DNA of 64,000 nucleotides from Alitta virens (lineage: Eukaryota; Annelida; Polychaeta; Phyllodocida; Nereididae). Each line of letters opens with the position of its first letter. Positions within the stretch are counted from its first letter, which is position 1. Shown piece by piece: positions 37,279 through 49,558 of this stretch. The stretch is taken from positions 7,283,701-7,347,700 of the forward strand of contig OW028586.1 in the NCBI GenBank assembly GCA_932294295.1, in the 5' to 3' direction. The position numbers were made by a program, and so were the translations under genes. The notes under the pieces were generated by a model that did no database searches, was not told the origin of the DNA, and saw nothing but the letters and a program-made list of their open reading frames with translations.

Positions 37279-40178
37279 TTGCAGTCATTATTAGCTCTGC
37301 TACATATCACTATTGGAGCCTGCATCTCGTCCAGAATCCGCCTTGTCTGGTTGTACACGTGCAAGAGGTATAGTACCGCTGCAGGAGTTGGTCTGGTGTG
37401 GACAGGTGAACTTGCACTGACACGCCGCAGCCAGTTGTGGCACACCAGATGGCGAAATTGACCTGGTTGTGCAGAACTGCATCGGACTAGAGTTCCAAGC
37501 TTTTACAAGCTTGTCAGAAGTTACCTTAGGCAGGTGACACTTCTCAGACACATCCGTGTGCCGCGTTTGGATTCATGAAGGTCCAGTTGATTGGACTTGG
37601 CTGTGGGGTTGAGTGAGTGGCACTCGTCTGGAACAACAGTCTGGTCTTTGTTCACGGCCCCAACCCGGATTCAGGTGACACTTAGCATGGCCGTGGCATC
37701 GATGACTTTGTTGCAGTGAAAGACGTCGCTGTCGTCGATTGATATCACCTCGTTTCCAGAAATCTTGGCCGAGGTTCTGGACCATGGTCTGTCCTGTGGG
37801 GGTTGCGTTGAATTCAGGGAGGCTGTGAATTCCAGACGCACGAAGACGTCGTGGGTGCCGTCATTGGGGAATTTTGGATTTTGGTCGAGCACGCTCGGGT
37901 TTGGTCGTCACTACAACTGACTGGCACACACCTTACACAACAAGGGGGTCCCAGAGGAGCCTGTATGAGTTGACCTTGCGTCCGTATTGACTTGCAGTCA
38001 TTATTAGCTCTGCTACATATCACTATTGGAGCCTGTATCTCGTCCAGAATCCGCCTTGTCTGGTTGTTCACGTGCAAGAGGTATAGTACCGCTGCAGGAG
38101 TTGGTCTGGTGTGGACAGGTAATCTTGCACTGACACGCCGCAGCCAGTTGTGGCACACCAGATGGCGAAATTGACCTTGTTGTGCAGAACTGCATCGGAC
38201 TAGAGTTCCAAGCTTTTACAAGCTTGTCAGAAGTTACCTTAGTCAGGTGACACTTCTCAGACACATCCGGGTGCCGCGTTTGGATTCATGAAGGTCCAGT
38301 TGACTGAACTTGGCTGTGGGGTTGAGTGAGTGGCACTCGTCTGGAACAACAGTCTGGTCTTTGTTCACGGCCCCAACCCGGATTCAGGTGACACTTAGCA
38401 TGGCCGTGGCGTCGATGACTTTGTTGCAGTGAAAGACGTCGCTGTCGTCGATTGATATCACCTCGTTTCCAGAAATCTTGGTCGAGGTTCTGGACCATGG
38501 TCTGTCCTGTGGGGGTTGCGTTGAATTCAGGGTGGCTGTGAATTCCAGACGCACGAACACTCGTGGGTGCCGTCATTGGGGAATTTTGGATTTTGGTCGA
38601 GCACGCTCGGGTTGTTCGTCACTACAACTGACTGGCACACACCTTACACAACAAGGGGGTCACAGAGGAGCCTGTATGAGTTGACCTTGCGTCCGTATTG
38701 ACTTGCAGTCATTATTAGCTCTGCTACATATCACTATTGGAGCCTGTATCTCGTCCAGAATCCGCCTTGTCTGGTTGATCACGTGCAAGAGGTATAGTAC
38801 CGCTGCAGGAGTTGGTCTGGTGTGGACAGGTGATCTTGCACTGACACGCCGCAGCCAGTTGTGGCACACCAGATGGCGAAATTGACCTTGTTGTGCAGAA
38901 CTGCATCGGACTAGAGTTCCAAGCTTTTACAAGCTTGTCAGAAGTTACCTTAGTCAGGTGACACTTCTCAGACACATCCGGGTGCCGCGTTTGGATTCAT
39001 GAAGGTCCAGTTGACTGGACTTGGCTGTGGGGTTGAGTGAGTGGCACTCGTCTGGAACAACAGTCTGGTCTTTGTTCACGGCCCCAACCCGGATTCAGGT
39101 GACACTTAGCTTGGCCGTGGCGTCGATGACTTTGTTGCAGTGAAAGACGTCGCTGTCGTCGATTAACATCACCTCGTTTCCAGAGATCTTGATTGTCGTC
39201 TTCTTCACAGTGGCTTAGCCGAGGTTCTGGACCATGGTCTGTCCTGTGGGGGTTGCGTTGAATTCAGGGAGGCTGTGAATTCCAGACGCACGAAGACGTC
39301 GTGGGCGCCGTTATTGGGGAATTTTGGATTTTGGTCGAGCAAGCTCGGGTTGTTCATCACTACAACTGACTGGCACACACCTTACACAACAAGGGGGTCA
39401 CAGAGGAGCCTGTATGAGTTGACCTTGCGTCCGTATTGACTTGCAGTCATTATTAGCTCTGCTACATATCACTATTGGAGCCTGTATCTCGTCCAGAATC
39501 CGCCTTGTCTGGTTGTACACGTGCAAGAGGTATAGTACCGCTGCAGGAGTTGGTCTGGTGTGGACAGGTGAACTTGCACTGACACGCCGCAGCCAGTTGT
39601 GGCACACCAGATGGCGAAATTGACCTGGTTGTGCAGAACTGCATCGGACTAGAGTTCCAAGCTTTTACAAGCTTGTCAGAAGTTAACTTAGGCAGGTGAC
39701 ACTTCTCAGACACATCCGGGTGCCGCGTTTGGATTCATGAAGGTCCAGTTGACCTGACTTGGCTGTGGGGTTGAGTGAGTGGCACTCGTCTGGAACAACA
39801 GTCTGGTCTTTGTTCACGGCCCCAACCCGGATTCAGGTGACACTTAGCTTGGCCGTGGCGTCGATGACTTTGTTGCAGTGAAAGACGTCGCTGTCGTCGA
39901 TTAACATCACCTCGTTTCCAGAGATCTTGATTGTCGTCTTCTTCACAGTGGCTTAGCCGAGGTTCTGGACCATGGTCTGTCCTGTGGGGGTTGCGTTGAA
40001 TTCAGGGAGGCTGTGAATTCCAGACGCACGAAGACGTCGTGGGCGCCGTTATTGGGGAATTTTGGATTTTGGTCGAGCAAGCTCGGGTTGTTCGTCACTA
40101 CAACTGACTGGCACACACCTTACACAACAAGGGGGTCACAGAGGAGCCTGTATGAGTTGACCTTGCGTCCGTATTGAC
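37279..40178. repeat. HOR C, copy 2 (2900 bp, S-S-L-L)
   Basis: Repeats every rare marker of copy 1 at +2900: near 37898, 38118, 38553, 38776, 39353 and 39682. It differs at 37698, where ggcatcgatg replaces ggcgtcgatg. That change reappears at 40598 but is absent at 34798. Confidence 0.9.
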
Positions 40179-41602
40179 TTGCAGTCATTATTAGCTCTGC
40201 TACATATCACTATTGGAGCCTGCATCTCGTCCAGAATCCGCCTTGTCTGGTTGTACACGTGCAAGAGGTATAGTACCGCTGCAGGAGTTGGTCTGGTGTG
40301 GACAGGTGAACTTGCACTGACACGCCGCAGCCAGTTGTGGCACACCAGATGGCGAAATTGACCTGGTTGTGCAGAACTGCATCGGACTAGAGTTCCAAGC
40401 TTTTACAAGCTTGTCAGAAGTTACCTTAGGCAGGTGACACTTCTCAGACACATCCGTGTGCCGCGTTTGGATTCATGAAGGTCCAGTTGATTGGACTTGG
40501 CTGTGGGGTTGAGTGAGTGGCACTCGTCTGGAACAACAGTCTGGTCTTTGTTCACGGCCCCAACCCGGATTCAGGTGACACTTAGCATGGCCGTGGCATC
40601 GATGACTTTGTTGCAGTGAAAGACGTCGCTGTCGTCGATTGATATCACCTCGTTTCCAGAAATCTTGGCCGAGGTTCTGGACCATGGTCTGTCCTGTGGG
40701 GGTTGCGTTGAATTCAGGGAGGCTGTGAATTCCAGACGCACGAAGACGTCGTGGGCGCCGTTATTGGGGAATTTTGGATTTTGGTCGAGCAAACTCGGGT
40801 TGTTCGTCACTACAACTGACTGGCACACACCTTACACAACAAGGGGGTCACAGAGGAGCCTGTATGAGTTGACCTTGCGTCCGTATTGACTTGCAGTCAT
40901 TATTAGCTCTGCTACATATCACTATTGGAGCCTGCATCTCGTCCAGAATCCGCCTTGTCTGGTTGTACACGTGCAAGAGGTATAGTACCGCTGCAGGAGT
41001 TGGTCTGGTGTGGACAGGTGAACTTGCACTGACACGCCGCAGCCAGTTGTGGCACACCAGATGGCGAAATTGACCTGGTTGTGCAGAACTGCATCGGACT
41101 AGAGTTCCAAGCTTTTACAAGCTTGTCAGAAGTTACCTTAGGCAGGTGACACTTCTCAGACACATCCGTGTGCCGCGTTTGGATTCATGAAGGTCCAGTT
41201 GATTGGACTTGGCTGTGGGGTTGAGTGAGTGGCACTCGTCTGGAACAACAGTCTGGTCTTTGTTCACGGCCCCAACCCGGATTCAGGTGACACTTAGCAT
41301 GGCCGTGGCGTCGATGACTTTGTTGCAGTGAAAGACGTCGCTGTCGTCGATTGATATCACCTCGTTTCCAGAAATCTTGGCCGAGGTTCTGGACCATGGT
41401 CTGTCCTGTGGGGGTTGCGTTGAATTCAGGGTGGCTGTGAATTCCAGACGCACGAAGACGTCGTGGGTGCCGTCATTGGGGAATTTTGGATTTTGGTCGA
41501 GCACGCTCGGGTTGTTCTTCTCTACAACTGACTGGCACACACCTTACACAACAAGGGGGTCCCAGAGGAGCCTATATGAGTTGACCTTGCGTCCGTATTG
41601 AC
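40179..41602. repeat. Two short monomers at the HOR C/D transition
   Basis: Both have gcctgcatctcg. The first carries ggcatcgatg (40598) and then caaactcgg near 40790. The second introduces the D markers ttcttctctac (near 41515) and cctatatgag. The segment beginning at the caaactcgg variant is repeated 1450 bp downstream. Confidence 0.82.
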
Positions 41603-44600
41603 TTGCAGTCATTATTAGCTCTGCTACATATCACTATTGGAGCCTGTATCTCGTCCAGAATCCGCCTTGTCTGGTTGTACACGTGCAAGAGGTATAGTAC
41701 CGCTGCAGGAGTTGGTCTGGTGTGGACAGGTGATCTTGCACTGACACGCCGCAGCCAGTTGTGGCACACCAGATGGCGAAATTGACCTGGTTGTGCAGAA
41801 CTGCATCGGACTAGAGTTCCAAGCTTTTACAAGCTTGTCAGAAGTTACCTTAGGCAGGTGACACTTCTCAGACACATCCGGGTGCCGCGTTTGGATTCAT
41901 GAAGGTCCAGTTGACCTGACTTGGCTGTGGGGTTGAGTGAGTGGCACTCGTCTGGAACAACAGTCTGGTCTTTGTTCACGGCCCCAACCCGGATTCAGGT
42001 GACACTTAGCTTGGCCGTGGCGTCGATGACTTTGTTGCAGTGAAAGACGTCGCTGTCGTCGATTAACATCACCTCGTTTCCAGAGATCTTGATTGTCGTC
42101 TTCTTCACAGTGGCTTAGCCGAGGTTCTGGACCATGGTCTGTCCTGTGGGGGTTGCGTTGAATTCAGGGAGGCTGTGAATTCCAGACGCACGAAGACGTC
42201 GTGGGCGCCGTTATTGGGGAATTTTGGATTTTGGTCGAGCAAACTCGGGTTGTTCGTCACTACAACTGACTGGCACACACCTTACACAACAAGGGGGTCA
42301 CAGAGGAGCCTGTATGAGTTGACCTTGCGTCCGTATTGACTTGCAGTCATTATTAGCTCTGCTACATATCACTATTGGAGCCTGCATCTCGTCCAGAATC
42401 CGCCTTGTCTGGTTGTACACGTGCAAGAGGTATAGTACCGCTGCAGGAGTTGGTCTGGTGTGGACAGGTGAACTTGCACTGACACGCCGCAGCCAGTTGT
42501 GGCACACCAGATGGCGAAATTGACCTGGTTGTGCAGAACTGCATCGGACTAGAGTTCCAAGGTTTACAAGCTTGTCAGAAGTTACCTTAGGCAGGTGACA
42601 CTTCTCAGACACATCCGTGTGCCGCGTTTGGATTCATGAAGGTCCAGTTGATTGGACTTGGCTGTGGGGTTGAGTGAGTGGCACTCGTCTGGAACAACAG
42701 TCTGGTCTTTGTTCACGGCCCCAACCCGGATTCAGGTGACACTTAGCATGGCCGTGGCGTCGATGACTTTGTTGCAGTGAAAGACGTCGCTGTCGTCGAT
42801 TGATATCACCTCGTTTCCAGAAATCTTGGCCGAGGTTCTGGACCATGGTCTGTCCTGTGGGGGTTGCGTTGAATTCAGGGTGGCTGTGAATTCCAGACGC
42901 ACGAAGACGTCGTGGGTGCCGTCATTGGGGAATTTTGGATTTTGGTCGAGCACGCTCGGGTTGTTCTTCTCTACAACTGACTGGCACACACCTTACACAA
43001 CAAGGGGGTCCCAGAGGAGCCTATATGAGTTGACCTTGCGTCCGTATTGACTTGCAGTCATTATTAGCTCTGCTACATATCACTATTGGAGCCTGTATCT
43101 CGTCCAGAATCCGCCTTGTCTGGTTGTACACGTGCAAGAGGTATAGTACCGCTGCAGGAGTTGGTCTGGTGTGGACAGGTGATCTTGCACTGACACGCCG
43201 CAGCCAGTTGTGGCACACCAGATGGCGAAATTGACCTGGTTGTGCAGAACTGCATCGGACTAGAGTTCCAAGCTTTTACAAGCTTGTCAGAAGTTACCTT
43301 AGGCAGGTGACACTTCTCAGACACATCCGGGTGCCGCGTTTGGATTCATGAAGGTCCAGTTGACCTGACTTGGCTGTGGGGTTGAGTGAGTGGCACTCGT
43401 CTGGAACAACAGTCTGGTCTTTGTTCACGGCCCCAACCCGGATTCAGGTGACACTTAGCTTGGCCGTGGCGTCGATGACTTTGTTGCAGTGAAAGACGTC
43501 GCTGTCGTCGATTAACATCACCTCGTTTCCAGAGATCTTGATTGTCGTCTTCTTCACAGTGGCTTAGCCGAGGTTCTGGACCATGGTCTGTCCTGTGGGG
43601 GTTGCGTTGAATTCAGGGAGGCTGTGAATTCCAGACGCACGAAGACGTCGTGGGCGCCGTTATTGGGGAATTTTGGATTTTGGTCGAGCAAGCTCGGGTT
43701 GTTCGTCACTACAACTGACTGGCACACACCTTACACAACAAGGGGGTCACAGAGGAGCCTGTATGAGTTGACCTTGCGTCCGTATTGACTTGCAGTCATT
43801 ATTAGCTCTGCTACATATCACTATTGGAGCCTGTATCTCGTCCAGAATCCGCCTTGTCTGGTTGTACACGTGCAAGATGTATAGTACCGCTGCAGGAGTT
43901 GGTCTGGTGTGGACAGGTGAACTTGCACTGACACGCCGCAGCCAGTTGTGGCACACCAGATGGCGAAATTGACCTGGTTGTGCAGAACTGCATCGGACTA
44001 GAGTTCCAAGCTTTTACAAGCTTGTCAGAAGTTACCTTAGGCAGGTGACACTTCTCAGACACATCCGTGTGCCGCGTTTGGATTCATGAAGGTCCAGTTG
44101 ATTGGACTTGGCTGTGGGGTTGAGTGAGTGGCACTCGTCTGGAACAACAGTCTGGTCTTTGTTCACGGCCCCAACCCGGATTCAGGTGACACTTAGCATG
44201 GCCGTGGCGTCGATGACTTTGTTGCAGTGAAAGACGTCGCTGTCGTCGATTGATATCACCTCGTTTCCAGAAATCTTGGCCGAGGTTCTGGACCATGGTC
44301 TGTCCTGTGGGGGTTGCGTTGAATTCAGGGTGGCTGTGAATTCCAGACGCACGAAGACGTCGTGGGTGCCGTCATTGGGGAATTTTGGATTTTGGTCGAG
44401 CACGCTCGGGTTGTTCGTCACTACAACTGACTGGCACACACCTTACACAACAAGGGGGTCCCAGAGGAGCCTGTATGAGTTGACCTTGCGTCCGTATTGA
44501 CTTGCAGTCATTATTAGCTCTGCTACATATCACTATTGGAGCCTGTATCTCGTCCAGAATCCGCCTTGTCTGGTTGTTCACGTGCAAGAGGTATAGTACC

Positions 44601-45213
44601 GCTGCAGGAGTTGGTCTGGTATGGACAGGTGATCTTGCACTGACACGCCGCAGCCAGTTGTGGCACACCAGATGGCGAAATTGACCTTGTTGTGCAGAAC
44701 TGCATCGGACTAGAGTTCCAAGCTTTTACAAGCTTGTCAGAAGTTACCTTAGTCAGGTGACACTTCTCAGACACATCCGGGTGCCGCGTTTGGATTCATG
44801 AAGGTCCAGTTGACTGAACTTGGCTGTGGGGTTGAGTGAGTGGCACTCGTCTGGAACAACAGTCTGGTCTTTGTTCACGGCCCCAACCCGGATTCAGGTG
44901 ACACTTAGCATGGCCGTGGCGTCGATGACTTTGTTGCAGTGAAAGACGTCGCTGTCGTCGATTGATATCACCTCGTTTCCAGAAATCTTGGCCGAGGTTC
45001 TGGACCATGGTCTGTCCTGTGGGGGTTGCGTTGAATTCAGGGTGGCTGTGAATTCCAGACGCACGAAGACGTCGTGGGTGCCGTCATTGGGGAATTTTGG
45101 ATTTTGGTCGAGCACGCTCGGGTTGTTCTTCTCTACAACTGACTGGCACACACCTTACACAACAAGGGGGTCCCAGAGGAGCCTATATGAGTTGACCTTG
45201 CGTCCGTATTGAC
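41603..45213. repeat. Mixed block L-S-L-S-S with a 1450-bp dimer duplication
   Basis: Monomers of 738, 711, 738, 712 and 712 bp. The caaactcgg variant near 42240, the gcctgcatctcg marker and the D markers near 42966 repeat those 1450 bp upstream, apart from a one-base loss near 42560 that also destroys one HindIII site. A private gcaagatgtat lies near 43873, and ctggtatgg near 44628. Confidence 0.82.
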
Positions 45214-48200
45214 TTGCAGTCATTATTAGCTCTGCTACATATCACTATTGGAGCCTGTATCTCGTCCAGAATCCGCCTTGTCTGGTTGTACACGTGCAAG
45301 AGGTATAGTACCGCTGCAGGAGTTGGTCTGGTGTGGACAGGTGATCTTGCACTGACACGCCGCAGCCAGTTGTGGCACACCAGATGGCGAAATTGACCTG
45401 GTTGTGCAGAACTGCATCGGACTAGAGTTCCAAGCTTTTACAAGCTTGTCAGAAGTTACCTTAGGCAGGTGACACTTCTCAGACACATCCGGGTGCCGCA
45501 TTTGGATTCATGAAGGTCCAGTTGACCTGACTTGGCTGTGGGGTTGAGTGAGTGGCACTCGTCTGGAACAACAGTCTGGTCTTTGTTCACGGCCCAACCC
45601 GGATTCAGGTGACACTTAGCTTGGCCGTGGCGTCGATGACTTTGTTGCAGTGAAAGACGTTGCTGTCGTCGATTAACATCACCTCGTTTCCAGAGATCTT
45701 GATTGTCGTCTTCTTCACAGTGGCTTAGCCGAGGTTCTGGACCATGGTCTGTCCTGTGGGGGTTGCGTTGAATTCAGGGAGGCTGTGAATTCCAGACGCA
45801 CGAAGACGTCGTGGGCGCCGTTATTGGGGAATTTTGGATTTTGGTCGAGCAAGCTCGGGTTGTTCGTCACTACAACTGACTGGCACACACCTTACACAAC
45901 AAGGGGGTCACAGAGGAGCCTGTATGAGTTGACCTTGCGTCCGTATTGACTTGCAGTCATTATTAGCTCTGCTACATATCACTATTGGAGCCTGTATCTC
46001 GTCCAGAATCCGCCTTGTCTGGTTGTACACGTGCAAGAGGTATAGTACCGCTGCAGGAGTTGGTCTGGTGTGGACAGGTGAACTTGCACTGACACGCCGC
46101 AGCCAGTTGTGGCACACCAGATGGCGAAATTGACCTGGTTGTGCAGAACTGCATCGGACTAGAGTTCCAAGCTTTTACAAGCTTGTCAGAAGTTACCTTA
46201 GGCAGGTGACACTTCTCAGACACATCCGTGTGCCGCGTTTGGATTCATGAAGGTCCAGTTGATTGGACTTGGCTGTGGGGTTGAGTGAGTGGCACTCGTC
46301 TGGAACAACAGTCTGGTCTTTGTTCACGGCCCCAACCCGGATTCAGGTGACACTTAGCATGGCCGTGGCGTCGATGACTTTGTTGCAGTGAAAGACGTCG
46401 CTGTCGTCGATTGATATCACCTCGTTTCCAGAAATCTTGGCCGAGGTTCTGGACCATGGTCTGTCCTGTGGGGGTTGCGTTGAATTCAGGGTGGCTGTGA
46501 ATTCCAGACGCACGAAGACGTCGTGGGTGCCGTCATTGGGGAATTTTGGATTTTGGTCGAGCACGCTCGGGTTGTTCGTCACTACAACTGACTGGCACAC
46601 ACCTTACACAACAAGGGGGTCCCAGAGGAGCCTGTATGAGTTGACCTTGCGTCCGTATTGACTTGCAGTCATTATTAGCTCTGCTACATATCACTATTGG
46701 AGCCTGTATCTCGTCCAGAATCCGCCTTGTCTGGTTGTTCACGTGCAAGAGGTATAGTACCGCTGCAGGAGTTGGTCTGGTGTGGACAGGTGATCTTGCA
46801 CTGACACGCCACAGCCAGTTGTGGCACACCAGATGGCGAAATTGACCTTGTTGTGCAGAACTGCATCGGACTAGAGTTCCAAGCTTTTACAAGCTTGTCA
46901 GAAGTTACCTTAGTCAGGTGACACTTCTCAGACACATCCGGGTGCCGCGTTTGGATTCATGAAGGTCCAGTTGACTGAACTTGGCTGTGGGGTTGAGTGA
47001 GTGGCACTCGTCTGGAACAACAGTCTGGTCTTTGTTCACGGCCCCAACCCGGATTCAGGTGACACTTAGCTTGGCCGTGGCGTCGATGACTTTGTTGCAG
47101 TGAAAGACGTCGCTGTCGTCGATTAACATCACCTCGTTTCCAGAGATCTTGATTGTCGTCTTCTTCACACTGGCTTAGCCGAGGTTCTGGACCATGGTCC
47201 TGTGGGGGTTGCGTTGAATTCAGGGAGGCTGTGAATTCCAGACGCACGAAGACGTCGTGGGCGCCGTTATTGGGGAATTTTGGATTTTGGTCGAGCAAGC
47301 TCGGGTTGTTCGTCACTACAACTGACTGGCACACACCTTACACAACAAGGGGGTCACAGAGGAGCCTGTATGAGTTGACCTTGCGTCCGTATTGACTTGC
47401 AGTCATTATTAGCTCTGCTACATATCACTATTGGAGCCTGTATCTCGTCCAGAATCCGCCTTGTCTGGTTGTACACGTGCAAGAGGTATAGTACCGCTGC
47501 AGGAGTTGGTCTGGTGTGGACAGGTGAACTTGCACTGACACGCCGCAGCCAGTTGTGGCACACCAGATGGCGAAATTGACCTGGTTGTGCAGAACTGCAT
47601 CGGACTAGAGTTCCAAGCTTTTACAAGCTTGTCAGAAGTTACCTTAGGCAGGTGACACTTCTCAGACACATCCGGGTGCCGCGTTTGGATTCATGAAGGT
47701 CCAGTTGACCTGACTTGGCTGTGGGGTTGAGTGAGTGGCACTCGTCTGGAACAACAGTCTGGTCTTTGTTCACGGCCCCAACCCGGATTCAGGTGACACT
47801 TAGCTTGGCCGTGGCGTCGATGACTTTGTTGCAGTGAAAGACGTCGCTGTCGTCGATTAACATCACCTCGTTTCCAGTAATCTTGATTGTCGTCTTCTTC
47901 ACAGTGGCTTAGCCGAGGTTCTGGACCATGGTCTGTCCTGTGGGGGTTGCGTTGAATTCAGGGAGGCTGTGAATTCCAGACGCACGAAGACGTCGTGGGC
48001 GCCGTTATTGGGGAATTTTGGATTTTGGTCGAGCAAGCTCGGGTTGTTCGTCACTACAACTGACTGGCACACACCTTACACAACAAGGGGGTCACAGAGG
48101 AGCCTGTATGAGTTGACCTTGCGTCCGTATTGACTTGCAGTCATTATTAGCTCTGCTACATATCACTATTGGAGCCTGTATCTCGTCCAGAATCCGCCTT

Positions 48201-49558
48201 GTCTGGTTGTACACGTGCAAGAGGTATAGTACCGCTGCAGGAGTTGGTCTGGTGTGGACAGGTGAACTTGCACTGACACGCCGCAGCCAGTTGTGGCACA
48301 CCAGATGGCGAAATTGACCTGGTTGTGCAGAACTGCATCGGACTAGAGTTCCAAGCTTTTACAAGCTTGTCAGAAGTTACCTTAGGCAGGTGACACTTCT
48401 CAGACACATCCGTGTGCCGCGTTTGGATTCATGAAGGTCCAGTTGATTGGACTTGGCTGTGGGGTTGAGTGAGTGGCACTCGTCTGGAACAACAGTCTGG
48501 TCTTTGTTCACGGCCCCAACCCGGATTCAGGTGACACTTAGCATGGCCGTGGCGTCGATGACTTTGTTGCAGTGAAAGACGTCGCTGTCGTCGATTGATA
48601 TCACCTCGTTTCCAGAAATCTTGGCCGAGGTTCTGGACCATGGTCTGTCCTGTGGGGGTTGCGTTGAATTCAGGGTGGCTGTGAATTCCAGACGCACGAA
48701 GACGTCGTGGGTGCCGTCATTGGGGAATTTTGGATTTTGGTCGAGCACGCTCGGGTTGTTCGTCACTACAACTGACTGGCACACACCTTACACAACAAGG
48801 GGGTCACAGAGGAGCCTGTATGAGTTGACCTTGCGTCCGTATTGACTTGCAGTCATTATTAGCTCTGCTACATATCACTATTGGAGCCTGCATCTCGTCC
48901 AGAATCCGCCTTGTCTGGTTGTACACGTGCAAGAGGTATAGTACCGCTGCAGGAGTTGGTCTGGTGTGGACAGGTGAACTTGCACTGACACGCCGCAGCC
49001 AGTTGTGGCACACCAGATGGCGAAATTGACCTGGTTGTGCAGAACTGCATCGGACTAGAGTTCCAAGCTTTTACAAGCTTGTCAGAAGTTACCTTAGGCA
49101 GGTGACACTTCTCAGACACATCCGTGTGCCGCGTTTGGATTCATGAAGGTCCAGTTGATTGGACTTGGCTGTGGGGTTGAGTGAGTGGCACTCGTCTGGA
49201 ACAACAGTCTGGTCTTTGTTCACGGCCCCAACCCGGATTCAGGTGACACTTAGCATGGCCGTGGCGTCGATGACTTTGTTGCAGTGAAAGACGTCGCTGT
49301 CGTCGATTGATATCACCTCGTTTCCAGAAATCTTGGCCGAGGTTCTGGACCATGGTCTGTCCTGTGGGGGTTGCGTTGAATTCAGGGTGGCTGTGAATTC
49401 CAGACGCACGAAGACGTCGTGGGTGCCGTCATTGGGGAATTTTGGATTTTGGTCGAGCACGCTCGGGTTGTTCTTCTCTACAACTGACTGGCACACACCT
49501 TACACAACAAGGGGGTCCCAGAGGAGCCTATATGAGTTGACCTTGCGTCCGTATTGAC
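45214..49558. repeat. Mixed block of six monomers (737, 712, 734, 738, 712, 712 bp)
   Basis: The 45214 monomer is the first with the cggcccaaccc one-base loss (near 45590) and gacgttgctg (near 45657) that mark HOR D, but it still has the EcoRI site gaattc. The 46663 monomer is a long type with gactgaa, cacactggc (near 47167) and a 4-bp loss near 47198. The 47397 monomer has ccagtaatc near 47874. The block ends with two short monomers, the second carrying gcctgcatctcg and the D markers. Confidence 0.82.

Noticed and set aside
42298..42612. 104-codon minus-strand open frame
   Set aside because: Caused by the one-base loss in the HindIII hairpin near 42560; unique to one monomer.
46957..47334. 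125-codon minus-strand open frame
   Set aside because: Created by the private 4-bp loss near 47198 in one long monomer; no other monomer has it.
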